A DNA stretch of 64,000 nucleotides, taken from contig NZ_STFZ01000018.1 of assembly GCF_005222845.1 (NCBI RefSeq), forward strand, positions 372,001 through 436,000. Reading direction: 5' to 3'. Made by a program: the position numbers and the translations under genes. Shown here piece by piece: positions 56,438 through 64,000 of the stretch (position 1 is its first letter; each line of letters opens with the position of its first letter). The DNA is from Rhizobium sp. FY34 (GTDB lineage Bacteria > Pseudomonadota > Alphaproteobacteria > Rhizobiales > Rhizobiaceae). Under the pieces are notes generated by a model. It saw only the letters and a program-made list of their open reading frames with translations. It ran no database searches and had not been told where the DNA came from.

Positions 56438-56455
56438 CCTTGCGCCAGCGCAAGG
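56438..56455. terminator. Strong hairpin downstream of the lytic transglycosylase gene
   Basis: CCTTGCGC-CA-GCGCAAGG is a perfect stem that extends imperfectly to CGCCTGT/GGCGGGCG. The T run (TCTTTTTG) follows on the plus strand, opposite to the minus-strand genes on both sides, so its use as a terminator is unclear. Confidence 0.4.
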
Positions 56456-56470
56456 CGGGCGGTCTTTTTG

Positions 56471-57040
56471 TCAATTGCTGCAGGCGCGCAATTGCCGCTC
56501 ATAGCGGTCTGCAATGCCAGCCGAGCGCTGGGCGGCACCGCGAATGGCGGAGGTGAACTGCCCGCGCTCATAGCCCGCATGGCCGGCATAATAGGCGAGA
56601 TAGAGGCGATAGCCGTCGTTCAGGGCAATGCCGTTCCGCTTGTTGCTCTTGCTGTGATACCAGGCGACGAAATGAATGGCGTCGCCGAAATCGGTCCGGC
56701 TTGCCGCCCAACGGCCTGTCTCGCGCTGGTAGACGGCCCAGGTGCCATCCAGCGCCTGTGCGTAACCATAGGCCGACGAGCGGCGCTTCCAGGGGATGAA
56801 GCCCAAGAGCTTGGTGCGTGGCGGCTTGGCATAGGCGCGGAAACCGGATTCGGTATAGATCGTCGCCATCAGCACCGGCACGGGGACGCCATATTCGCGC
56901 GATGCGTGTCTTGCCTCGCGTGCCCAGTTGTTGAAGAGCCCGTCACGCTGCGCAAAGATGGCGCAAGCATTGTCGATCCTGCTCGGTGCTGTTCCGCAAC
57001 CGGCAAGAACCAGAAGGGCGATGAAAAACGCAATACGCAT
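56471..57040 (-). CDS. Lytic transglycosylase-like lipoprotein (SLT fold)
   Basis: The 189-aa protein has a lipobox ALLVLAGC, with lipidated Cys15. The SLT domain has the catalytic Glu in VLMATIYTESGFRA near residue 64, followed by AYGYAQALDGTW and the terminal NLAYYAGHAGY-like motif LAYYAGHAGYERG. It should cleave peptidoglycan strands in the periplasm. It is a stand-alone gene, without type IV secretion neighbours. Confidence 0.88.
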   Translation of the reverse strand: MRIAFFIALLVLAGCGTAPSRIDNACAIFAQRDGLFNNWAREARHASREYGVPVPVLMATIYTESGFRAYAKPPRTKLLGFIPWKRRSSAYGYAQALDGTWAVYQRETGRWAASRTDFGDAIHFVAWYHSKSNKRNGIALNDGYRLYLAYYAGHAGYERGQFTSAIRGAAQRSAGIADRYERQLRACSN

Positions 57041-57211
57041 CGCTTAACCTCTTGTTCCAAGAGATTAATAGGCCGTAAAGTTTAATTAAAGGTTGAGAGA
57101 TGTCCGAGGTTTTCCGGCACGCGCCGCCCTTGGCAAACAGGCATGGCATTTGGCGGCCGTCCTCGACGGCAAAGCCCTTCGCCGCCATCTTCGAGGCAAA
57201 GGAGATATGCC

Positions 57212-57493
57212 ATGAGTTCCGAAGCAACGGTGCTTCCCGTGCCAATCGACGAGGACACCAAGCGCCGGGCGACGGATGCGCTTGGTGCAGTCGGTCTGTC
57301 CCTGCCGCAGGCCGTGCGCATGTTCCTCGATCGTGTGGTTGAGGAGAATGGCTATCCGGCTGCGCTGACCATCCCGAATACGCGCACATTGGAGGCTATG
57401 GCAGAAGCCAGGGCGATCGTTAGCGAGCGCAGAGCCCGTTTCAATTCGGCAGAGGCGCTCTTGTCGAGCCTTGAAAAGAGTAGCGGGCGATAA
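57212..57493 (+). CDS. RelB/DinJ-type antitoxin
   Basis: The 93-aa protein has a ribbon-helix-helix start (VPIDEDTKRRATDALGAVGLSLPQAVRMFLDRVVEE in part) typical of RelB/DinJ. A C-terminal helix follows (LEAMAEARAIVSERRARF). AAAGGAG precedes the ATG. It overlaps the toxin by 23 bases. GCCGTC-CTC-GACGGC at 57156-57170 is a possible operator. Confidence 0.85.
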   Translation: MSSEATVLPVPIDEDTKRRATDALGAVGLSLPQAVRMFLDRVVEENGYPAALTIPNTRTLEAMAEARAIVSERRARFNSAEALLSSLEKSSGR

Positions 57494-57734
57494 GCGGTCA
57501 CGACTGTCCCGCACCCTGGATTATACGCGATCCTTCCTCAAAGACTGGGAGACGCAATCGCGGTCCGGTCGATACGACATTGCAAGGGCGAAGGAGGTCA
57601 TGCTTCTTCTGATCGCTGCCGACGCGCCACTCGGTCCCGAATGGCTGGACCATCCTTTGAAGGGTGAGTGGCAGGGATTTCGCGAATGCCATATTGGCCC
57701 AGTCGGCTCGAACGTGGGATTTTGGCCAACTTGA
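57471..57734 (+). pseudogene. YafQ-type mRNA interferase toxin, 3' end replaced (truncated)
   Basis: The frame from TTG 57471 gives 87 residues. RTLDYTRSFLKDWE and the YafQ hallmark WLDHPLKGEWQGFRECHIGP are normal. The family then continues with DW(L)LIY and a C-terminal catalytic His and Phe; here VGSNVGFWPT and a stop follow. The switch at about residue 75 coincides with the edge of a repeat element (57695-57749). The toxin core is probably inactive; the antitoxin may remain active. Confidence 0.75.
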
Positions 57735-57749
57735 CGAACAAAAGCAGAA
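57695..57749 (-). repeat. Diverged inverted repeat, copy 1 (replaces the toxin 3' end)
   Basis: Reversed, this 55-bp stretch matches 59252-59306 at 43 of 55 positions (my own alignment), with core GTTGGCCA and CCGAC-GGGCCA. It covers the altered end of the YafQ-like toxin. Read on the minus strand it encodes FVRQVGQNPTFEPTGPIW. Confidence 0.65.
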
Positions 57750-57901
57750 TATGGACTTTGATGGTCGAGGGAGCCTGTGTTTTGCGTCGCAAATATCAGG
57801 CGCAAAATCGAAATTTTAGTCGGGATTTTCGCGAGTGCATAGAAGAGCGATCATTGATGGGCTATGATTTGTTTTCTAGGTCAATCTAACCCGAGGAAGC
57901 C

Positions 57902-58516
57902 ATGGAATTAATGTCTGTTGCCATCTTTGCCGGGGCCCTGCTTCTGAATGCGGGAACTCCAGGCCCGAGCATCGCCGCTCTGGTATCGCGTGTGATGACC
58001 AGCGGTTGGCGCGACGTTATTCCGTTCGTCGCTGCCATGTGGATTGGCGAGGTGATCTGGCTCACGATGGCGATGGCTGGCCTCACCGCGCTGGCGCAGA
58101 CATTTCAGTTCGGTTTTCATCTCCTGAAGTGGCTCGGCGTCGCCTATCTCTGCTGGCTGGCGTTCAAGATGTGGCGCATGCCGGTGGGCGAGGCTGCTGA
58201 CGATCTTCCTCGACGGGCTTCGCCCTTGTCCATGTTCGGTGCGGGCATGGCGCTCACCTTGGGCAACCCGAAGATCATGGTGTTCTACCTTGCCCTTCTG
58301 CCATCCTTGATCGACCTTTCGGAGACAGGAGTTCGGGAATGGGCGATTCTCGCCGCCGTCACGCTGATGACGCTGGCCGCGATCGATCTGACCTGGACAT
58401 TCCTCGCCCATAAGGCGCGGCTTCTGTTGCGAACCCCTCGTGCCACACGGATTGCCAACCGGATTGGAGCCGTCGCTCTGGGCGGGGCCGCGGCCGCTAT
58501 CGCGACACGAAATTAA
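57902..58516 (+). CDS. LysE/RhtB-family amino-acid exporter
   Basis: The 204-aa protein has six membrane helices. It starts with VAIFAGALLLNAGTPGPSIAALVSRVM, which carries the LysE-family Asn/Thr-Pro-Gly-Pro motif, and has MALTLGNPKIMVFYLALLP near 115-133. The substrate is unknown. The stop overlaps the next gene's start by 1 base (TAATG), so the pair is coupled. Confidence 0.88.
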   Translation: MELMSVAIFAGALLLNAGTPGPSIAALVSRVMTSGWRDVIPFVAAMWIGEVIWLTMAMAGLTALAQTFQFGFHLLKWLGVAYLCWLAFKMWRMPVGEAADDLPRRASPLSMFGAGMALTLGNPKIMVFYLALLPSLIDLSETGVREWAILAAVTLMTLAAIDLTWTFLAHKARLLLRTPRATRIANRIGAVALGGAAAAIATRN

Positions 58517-58989
58517 TGATCGAGATTAGAGAAGCCAATCCTGAGGACTTGCCTGTCGTTCACTCGATCACGCAAAAGGCTTATGCGGTCTGGCTACCCG
58601 TTTTAGGCTATCCGCCCCAGCCCATGACAGACGATCACGGCCCCCGCATCGAACGCGGCGACGTTCTGCTGGCTTGCGAGGGTGAATCGGTGCTCGGGCT
58701 TGTCGCTATTGAGCGGGGTGATGACCATCATCTGATTTTCAGTGTGGCTGTTCATCCGGACAACGCAGGAAAAGGCATCGGACCTAGTCTGATCGCAGAG
58801 GCGGAACATCGCGCTCGCCTTGCTGGTAAAGCCCTCATGACGCTCTACACCAATGCGCTTATGAATAGGAATATCGCCCTATACCAGAAGCTCGGATACC
58901 GTGAAACTGGACGTCGCCCGAATACGGCTAGGCCGGGTTTTACTATCGTAGATATGGAAAAGGCGCTCATAGACTCTTCCAACCGCTAA
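58516..58989 (+). CDS. GNAT N-acetyltransferase
   Basis: The 157-aa protein has the acetyl-CoA loop VAVHPDNAGKGIGPSLIAEAE near residues 77-97, preceded by IERGDDHHLIFSVAV, and a C-terminal YQKLGYRETGRR. It is coupled to the LysE-type exporter, which suggests that both act on the same amino acid or amine. No terminator was seen. Confidence 0.88.
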   Translation: MIEIREANPEDLPVVHSITQKAYAVWLPVLGYPPQPMTDDHGPRIERGDVLLACEGESVLGLVAIERGDDHHLIFSVAVHPDNAGKGIGPSLIAEAEHRARLAGKALMTLYTNALMNRNIALYQKLGYRETGRRPNTARPGFTIVDMEKALIDSSNR

Positions 58990-59433
58990 TGGTTTATAGC
59001 CAATTGTTGCGAAAATCCTGACTTTTCAGCGTGTCAGCTGCTCGCTGAAATCATTTGAGAATTTTTGTTGCAAAAGTCGGTCGCAAAACTGAGTGAATTG
59101 TAGGGGGCTTTTGCGAAAGTGTTTCGCCTAATGTAACCTTTGGGCGTACCTAACAGTGACAGTTGAATGTGACGTTCCCCTTCCGTCACAATAGGGTGGC
59201 GTTTTGCAATACTGCGACAAGCGGACGCGGAAGCCACTCTAAGGCTACAGTTTCCTCGTTTGTTCTTCGAGTTGGCCAGAATAACAGCTTCGCGCCGACC
59301 GGGCCATATTGGCGGGAATGTCCTGCTGATCTAACAGATTTCGGTCACCGGAAAAACGGAAGCGGTCGTGTTCACGCGCATGGGGACACATTCTGATCTC
59401 TTCGATCATTGAAACGCGTCATCAGACTATGGC
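58990..59433. other. Intergenic region, 444 bases, AT-richer, no gene supported
   Basis: The first 250 bases are AT-richer than the neighbours and contain TTTTGCAA-like short repeats (GTTGCAAAAG, CGCAAAACTG, GCTTTTGCG). The second half holds copy 2 of the diverged repeat. A 77-codon frame at 59163-59396 has no family match and includes the repeat. Confidence 0.5.
59252..59306 (+). repeat. Diverged inverted repeat, copy 2
   Basis: This is the inverted partner of 57695-57749, at 43 of 55 positions. On the plus strand it encodes FVLRVGQNNSFAPTGPYW in the same phase as the peptide read from copy 1, with 12 of 18 residues shared. The two copies flank the LysE/GNAT pair. Confidence 0.65.
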
Positions 59434-60015
59434 TCAAAACCGCTCCATCTCGTCACGGACCTTGTCGAGAAAGGCCGCGCGGGTTTCCGGCGTGCAATTG
59501 TTCATGTCGTAATGGGCAAGAAAGCGCACCGGTGCGCCAATCTTGATCTGCGCCCGGATGACCCGTTTGATGATCTTTTTCGGCGGATTTCCCACCAGAA
59601 AGGCGCGCATCGGCGTGCCGCCATAGGTCATGACGGCGGCCAGCTTGCGGATATGGCGAAGCGTCGGCGTCAGCTTTCCATCCTCCAGCGCAAAGGACAC
59701 GCCGGGCAGCCAGACGCGGTCGATATAGCCCTTCAGCATGGCGGGAAAGCCGAAATTCCACACCGGCGTGCAGATGACGAGGCCTTCCGCCTGTTTCAGC
59801 CGCGCCACATAGTCTTCAACGCCGGCCATGTTGTCTGGATAGTCGTGATAGATGCGCCGGCCGTGGGCCGAGAGCACCGGATCAAAGCCTTCCGCATAAA
59901 GATCGCAGGCATCCACCGTATGGCCGGCCTGTTCCAGGCTTTCGCAGGTCTGGCGAAACAGGGCCTTGCCATAGCTTTCTTCCACGGGATGGGAATGCAG
60001 AACGAGAACGCGCAT
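59434..60015 (-). CDS. NAD(P)H dehydrogenase (quinone), flavodoxin-like fold
   Basis: The 193-aa protein starts MRVLVLHSHPVEESYGKALFRQ and has the FMN-binding PVWNFGFPAMLKGYIDRVWLPG near residues 82-103. YGGTPMRAF lies near 130. It belongs to the NQO1/YwrO/MdaB group, which reduces quinones by two electrons. The start at 60015 is preferred to 60042. Confidence 0.88.
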   Translation of the reverse strand: MRVLVLHSHPVEESYGKALFRQTCESLEQAGHTVDACDLYAEGFDPVLSAHGRRIYHDYPDNMAGVEDYVARLKQAEGLVICTPVWNFGFPAMLKGYIDRVWLPGVSFALEDGKLTPTLRHIRKLAAVMTYGGTPMRAFLVGNPPKKIIKRVIRAQIKIGAPVRFLAHYDMNNCTPETRAAFLDKVRDEMERF

Positions 60016-60234
60016 TTGAAAAGGCTCCAAATTTGCCCGCAAGGCTTTGCTGGCCTTCAGGGGGCATAGTCAAAACGTCCGCGCCGTTTGTCCCAGCACC
60101 CGTGCCCTTCGCCGCCAGGCCGAGGGAGAGAGGGTGCCATGTCTCGTGTGACATGTGCCGGATTTGAAGTTCCGGCCGGGAGTACCTTCGGAATGAGTGA
60201 TGTGGCGGTTTTTTCTTGGTTCTGATCTTTCTGT

Positions 60235-60260
60235 GTCCGGCAGGGCAGAGGGGGGTAAAC
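60235..60260. repeat. Fragment of the palindromic intergenic repeat (locus A type)
   Basis: GTCCGGCAGGGCAGAGGGGG matches the outer end of the right copy at locus A (33588-33606) with small changes. Only one arm is present. Confidence 0.5.
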
Positions 60261-60283
60261 CGATGCGCAACTTTAGCGCAATC

Positions 60284-61699
60284 CTATTCCCCCGCTTCGG
60301 CAAAGGCCTGCAGGCCGGGAAACAGGTAGTTCTTGCCGGCCTTGAAATCGAAATCGGGATTGTCCCAGGCGATCATCTTGCCGGGATTGAGCAGGCCCTT
60401 CGGATCGGTTTCCTTCTTGAAGGACAGTTGCACCTCGTCGGTCTGCTTCATGCCGCCTTCTTCCAGCGTATAGCGGTGCGGATTGAAGATCGGGCAGCCA
60501 TTGTCCTCATGGATGCGGATGATTTCCTCCAGTCGCTCTTTCGTCGTGTAGCGCACCAGCGGCAGGCCGGAGCATTGCATGCGGCCATCGAACTTGATGA
60601 ATTCGAGATGGCCGGGCACTTCATCGCCAAAGATTTCCACCATCTTGCCGACCTTTTCCACATGGTCGGGGCCTGGATATTGCACCTGCAAATAGGTGAA
60701 GGACGGATCGACCTTCAGGGCGCGCAGCGTCGTGTGGTTCCAGGCCAGTTCATAGGCATGCGGAATGCCCTTCATGCTCTCCACCTTGTCGGAGCGGAAC
60801 AGGATTTCGCCCTTCATCCGCTGGGTCAGTGCCAGAAGGGGTTCGATGGAATGCGGCGCCACCATCAGGACGACGATCGACTGGCCGCGATGGCGGATAA
60901 ACGGCTTGTGGCGCGGAAAGAAATCATAAGGAATCGGCGCGGCAATCGGCGCGACTTCCTTCAAAAGCAGGCCGTTCTTGTGGGCCAGCGCATCCGAGAG
61001 CCGCACCGCATCCATGAAATCATCATAGCCGACCAGCACATCCACCCAGTCATAGGCAGGCGCCAGCGGCATTTCGACCTCGGTAATGATGCCATTGGTG
61101 CCATAGGCATGGCTGACCTTCTGCAGGTCCCAAGCGGTCAGGTCGAGCACGCGCGGTTCGGCTTCCATCGTCACGACGCGCAGCCGCAGGATATTGCCCA
61201 GATCGCGAAGCCCACCCCAGTGGATGGAGCCGACGCCGCCGGAACCGCCGGCAATGAAGCCGCCAATGGTGGCAGACTGGGCGGTTGACGGATGAAAGCG
61301 CAGTTCCTGGCCGGAATGCGCCTTGGTCTGCCGGTCAAGCTCGGCAATCACGATGCCGGGCTCGCAGATGACGCGGCCGGGATGGATTTCCTTGACCTTG
61401 TTCATGTTGATGAGGTTGAGCACGATGCCGCCCGATAGCGGCATGGCCTGGCCGTAATTGCCGGTGCCGGCACCACGGGGCGTCACCGGCACGCCATGCG
61501 CATAGGCCACTTTCAGCGTGCGGATCACCTCTTCCTCTGAGGTCGGCGAGACGATGAGGTCTGCCGTCACATGGTCGAGTTCGGCCTTGAGTATGGGCGA
61601 ATACCAGTAGAAATCGCGGCTTTTCTGGCGCACCAGCGCCGGATTATCCTCCACCGCAATGCCTTCGAGGTCTTTCTTGATCTGTGCGTAATCAGCCAT
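60284..61699 (-). CDS. FAD-linked oxidase (GlcD-like, FAD_binding_4)
   Basis: The 471-aa protein has the PCMH-type FAD domain (VTPRGAGTGNYGQAMPLSGGIVLNL near residues 73-97; QSATIGGFIAGGSGGVGSI near 142). The FAD-oxidase C domain ends GLLNPGKM. It is similar to glycolate/lactate dehydrogenases, but the second half is divergent. The start at 61699 overlaps the deaminase stop by 8 bases. It is the last gene of the operon. Confidence 0.85.
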   Translation of the reverse strand: MADYAQIKKDLEGIAVEDNPALVRQKSRDFYWYSPILKAELDHVTADLIVSPTSEEEVIRTLKVAYAHGVPVTPRGAGTGNYGQAMPLSGGIVLNLINMNKVKEIHPGRVICEPGIVIAELDRQTKAHSGQELRFHPSTAQSATIGGFIAGGSGGVGSIHWGGLRDLGNILRLRVVTMEAEPRVLDLTAWDLQKVSHAYGTNGIITEVEMPLAPAYDWVDVLVGYDDFMDAVRLSDALAHKNGLLLKEVAPIAAPIPYDFFPRHKPFIRHRGQSIVVLMVAPHSIEPLLALTQRMKGEILFRSDKVESMKGIPHAYELAWNHTTLRALKVDPSFTYLQVQYPGPDHVEKVGKMVEIFGDEVPGHLEFIKFDGRMQCSGLPLVRYTTKERLEEIIRIHEDNGCPIFNPHRYTLEEGGMKQTDEVQLSFKKETDPKGLLNPGKMIAWDNPDFDFKAGKNYLFPGLQAFAEAGE

Positions 61700-63008
61700 T
61701 GGATCGATCCAGGATTGGGTCAAGGTCACGGTAATCCGGCAGGCGGCGGTCGATGCCCATGCCATTCCGCACCACGATGCGGTCCGCCTGCGGACGGGAA
61801 AGGAATTCGCTCCAGCGCCGTGCGGAAAACAGCACGAGATCGGCGGGCGCGCCGGCTTTGATGCGGCCGATATCCGGTCGGCCCAGAATATCGGCGGGCG
61901 TTACCGTCATCACGCGGGCAGCGTCATCCAGCGGATGGTCGAGATGCAGGATGCGCACAGCCTCGCGAAACACTTCGACACCATCCAGATCGCCATAGGC
62001 ATAGAAGGGATCGCGGGTATTGTCGGAGGACACAGCAGTCGGCACGCCGGCGGCGGCCAGTTCATGAAACAGGGTAACGCCGCGCTGGCGCGGTGTGCGG
62101 CCGGACTGGCGATCCTGCAGATACATGTTGCACATGGGCAGCGAGACGACGGAAAGACCGGCCTTTGCCACAAGCTCTACGGTGCGTTTGGCGACGTCCT
62201 CGTCCTGGCGGGCGAGTGAGCAGCAATGGCCGACGGTGACGGCGCCTTCAAAACCGTTGCGGATCTTGGCGTCCGCAATCAGCTTCAGCGTCAGCACGTC
62301 GCGGTCCTGCGTCTCGTCCACATGCAGGTCGATGTCGAGGCCCTTGTCGCTGGCTGCACGAAACAGCATGTCGAGCTTCTGTTCGAGTTCCGGCATGGGA
62401 TAGGTCACGCCGCCCAGAATGCCGCCATGCGCCACGATCACCTCGAGCAGATCCTTAAAGAAGGCTGCATCATTCAGCTGGTCGAAGCCGAAAAGCGCTG
62501 CGGCCTGCAATTCGATCCGGCCGGCCCAGGCCGCGCGAAGCTCCGAAAACACCTCGAACGAGATACGGTGCTGCGGTGCGATGCTGTCGAGATGGGTGCG
62601 GATCAGCTTGGTGCCATGCGCATAGGCCGTTTTCAGCGAAAACTCCATGCGGGCGCGCACATCCTCGGCATTCCAGTTGGCCATACGGTCGGCGCCGACA
62701 TTTTCGAGCGCGCCTGTGAATGTGCCATCCGGATTGCGGCGGCGGTCCCAGATATGGCCCTTGTCGAGATGGGTGTGCATATCGACAAAGCAGGGCCAGA
62801 CCATGCCCTGGCGCAGATCGGCGCGGGGAAGGGCAGCCGGCGCGGTACCTGGCGCCAGAATGGCATCGATCCGGCCATCGGAAATCACAAGATCGGCTGA
62901 GACCAAACCTTCCTGGGAGGGCGCTGAAAAGCCTTCCACGGTGATGGCGGGAAGCGTTGCATTGGCCAGCACATAATGCGGGGCCTTGGGCAAATCGCAG
63001 AAACTCAT
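61692..63008 (-). CDS. Cytosine-deaminase-like amidohydrolase
   Basis: The 438-aa metal-dependent hydrolase has VDMHTHLDKGH near residues 75-85, IDLHVDET near 225, TVGHCCSLA near 260 and VSSDNTRDPFYAYGDLD near 325. These provide the His/His/His/Asp metal set of the CodA/N-isopropylammelide-hydrolase group. The substrate is unknown: a cyclic amidine or pyrimidine is likely. It is coupled to the permease upstream by TGATG. Confidence 0.86.
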   Translation of the reverse strand: MSFCDLPKAPHYVLANATLPAITVEGFSAPSQEGLVSADLVISDGRIDAILAPGTAPAALPRADLRQGMVWPCFVDMHTHLDKGHIWDRRRNPDGTFTGALENVGADRMANWNAEDVRARMEFSLKTAYAHGTKLIRTHLDSIAPQHRISFEVFSELRAAWAGRIELQAAALFGFDQLNDAAFFKDLLEVIVAHGGILGGVTYPMPELEQKLDMLFRAASDKGLDIDLHVDETQDRDVLTLKLIADAKIRNGFEGAVTVGHCCSLARQDEDVAKRTVELVAKAGLSVVSLPMCNMYLQDRQSGRTPRQRGVTLFHELAAAGVPTAVSSDNTRDPFYAYGDLDGVEVFREAVRILHLDHPLDDAARVMTVTPADILGRPDIGRIKAGAPADLVLFSARRWSEFLSRPQADRIVVRNGMGIDRRLPDYRDLDPILDRSNG

Positions 63009-63829
63009 CAGTTTTCTCTCCTTATGCTGCTTTCGTGCCAGCGATGCAGGCTGAGCCAGGCGATGAAGGAGGTGATGCCGAAAATCACCACGCCGAGGGC
63101 CGATAGAAGAATGAGGGCGGCAAACAGGCGCGGGATGTTGAGGCGGTACTGGGCTTCGAGCAGGCGGAAGGCAAGGCCGGAACCGGCGCCTGCCGAGCCC
63201 GCGGCAAATTCGGCCACCACGGCGGCAATCAGCGACAGGCCGCCACCGATCTTCAGGCCGGTCATGAAATAGGGAAGCGAGGCGGGAAGCTTCAGATAAA
63301 GGAGCGTCTGGAGCCGTGATGCGCCATAAAGATCAAACAGGTTCAACAGGTTATGATCAACGCTCTTTAGCCCCTGCACCATGTTGGAGAGAATCGGGAA
63401 GAAGGCGACGAGGAAGGCGCAGATGAGAAGCGCCACCTGCGTGGAGGGCGCATAGATGAGGATCAACGGCGCGACAGCCACGATGGGTGTCACCTGCAGA
63501 ATGACGGCGATGGGATAAAAGGCCGTCTCGATCCATTTCGACTGGACGAGAAAGACGGCCATGCCGACGCCGCCAAGAAGCGCCAGCGCCAGCGCCGACA
63601 GCGTGATCTTGGTGGTGACCCAAAGCGCCGGTGCCAGCGTGCCCCAGTCCTTCACCAGCGAGACACCGACAGCGCTCGGTCCCGGCAGGATATATTGCGG
63701 CACGCCGCTGGCCGTCACCAGAACCTGCCAGAGAAGGATGAGGCAGACCACCACGCTGATCGGGATGAGCACGCGCAGCATGGTTTCACGGTGGCGGCGG
63801 ATCAGGTTTGCATCAAGGGCCGCTGTCAT
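63008..63829 (-). CDS. ABC transporter permease, SsuC/TauC type
   Basis: The 273-aa protein from ATG 63829 has six membrane helices. The permease loop reads DLYGASRLQTLLYLKLPASLPYFMTGLKIGGGLSLIAAV in part (about residues 168-205). This class imports sulfonates, nitrate, or pyrimidine precursors such as HMP. Its ATPase and binding protein should lie beyond the right edge. The start overlaps the upstream stop by 1 base. Confidence 0.88.
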   Translation of the reverse strand: MTAALDANLIRRHRETMLRVLIPISVVVCLILLWQVLVTASGVPQYILPGPSAVGVSLVKDWGTLAPALWVTTKITLSALALALLGGVGMAVFLVQSKWIETAFYPIAVILQVTPIVAVAPLILIYAPSTQVALLICAFLVAFFPILSNMVQGLKSVDHNLLNLFDLYGASRLQTLLYLKLPASLPYFMTGLKIGGGLSLIAAVVAEFAAGSAGAGSGLAFRLLEAQYRLNIPRLFAALILLSALGVVIFGITSFIAWLSLHRWHESSIRREN

Positions 63830-64000
63830 CAATGCATCTCCAGGCCGTTTGCAAGCGGAAACCCTATGGCCTCCAATAGGGATTGCGAGACTTTTTCGCA
63901 GGTGGCGCGATATTCTTCCGAGGTGCGGTAAAGCGGGCCGCGCTCCAGGCTGGTGACCAGCGGGAAGTCCGCATGTACCCCGCCTGGCCGCGCCCTCATC
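63829..64000 (-). CDS. Unidentified protein, C-terminal 57 residues only
   Basis: An open frame enters from the right edge and ends at TGA 63829-63831. The visible tail reads HADFPLVTSLERGPLYRTSE, then a helix and ANGLEMH. I do not recognise the family. Its 1-base overlap with the permease start places it in the same operon. Confidence 0.7.
   Translation of the reverse strand, partial: MRARPGGVHADFPLVTSLERGPLYRTSEEYRATCEKVSQSLLEAIGFPLANGLEMH

Noticed and set aside
59163..59396. 77-codon frame containing repeat copy 2 as a gene
   Set aside because: No ribosome site or family; the part with coding-like conservation is limited to the repeat.

Overview
The window reads as chromosomal DNA of an alphaproteobacterium of the Rhizobiaceae (Agrobacterium/Rhizobium type). 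Support comes from the ruvC-ruvA-ruvB / ybgC-tolQRAB-pal-cpoB-tilS-ftsH-glmM order, the alphaproteobacterial serC leader RNA upstream of serC-serA, hmuTUV heme uptake, rhizobial palindromic intergenic repeats, high GC, and many compact operons with ATGA or TGATG junctions. No rRNA, CRISPR array, prophage or intact insertion sequence was seen; there is one tRNA gene (Met, CAT).

Layout: 1-2.1 kb, a partial flavin monooxygenase and a chemoreceptor-like protein without a signalling tip, both on the minus strand. 2.3-6.5 kb, ruvC, ruvA, ruvB and a NUDIX gene, with a different VapBC-type toxin-antitoxin pair in each ruv gap; the second toxin overlaps the ruvB start. 6.6-17.9 kb, envelope and core genes (ybgC, tolQRAB, pal, cpoB, tilS, ftsH, glmM). 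18-27 kb, outer-membrane protein, DoxX, serC leader and serC-serA, a Tim44-domain protein, an MscS channel, mnmA and tRNA-Met. 27-30 kb, a small XRE regulator, a 62-aa protein, and pfkB with a tandem universal stress protein. 30-37 kb, a PotABCD-type ABC importer with an Asp/Glu/hydantoin racemase and a GNAT enzyme, divergent from a GntR/FCD regulator. 37-47 kb, LysR, a full chemoreceptor, secreted and membrane proteins, two tandem homologous 24-aa membrane miniproteins, and treY without treZ. 46-50 kb, a divergent heme cluster (hutX and an IsdG-type heme monooxygenase opposite hmuTUV). 50-57 kb, galE, ung, a quinone-type dioxygenase/hydrolase pair, RidA-like, pyruvate-kinase-like and lytic transglycosylase genes. 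57-60 kb, an accessory patch: a RelB/YafQ-type module whose toxin 3' end is replaced by a repeat, LysE and GNAT genes, and an inverted partner of the repeat. 60-64 kb, a tightly overlapping minus-strand operon (unknown partial gene, SsuC-type permease, cytosine-deaminase-like hydrolase, FAD-linked oxidase).

The most unusual items are the double toxin-antitoxin occupation of the ruv operon with a 29-bp palindrome over the first antitoxin start; the duplicated 24-aa miniprotein genes, which differ mostly at synonymous sites; and the repeat that truncates a YafQ-like toxin. Starts were chosen by Shine-Dalgarno sequence, family length and overlap with neighbours. All function calls are by reading, without database searches.
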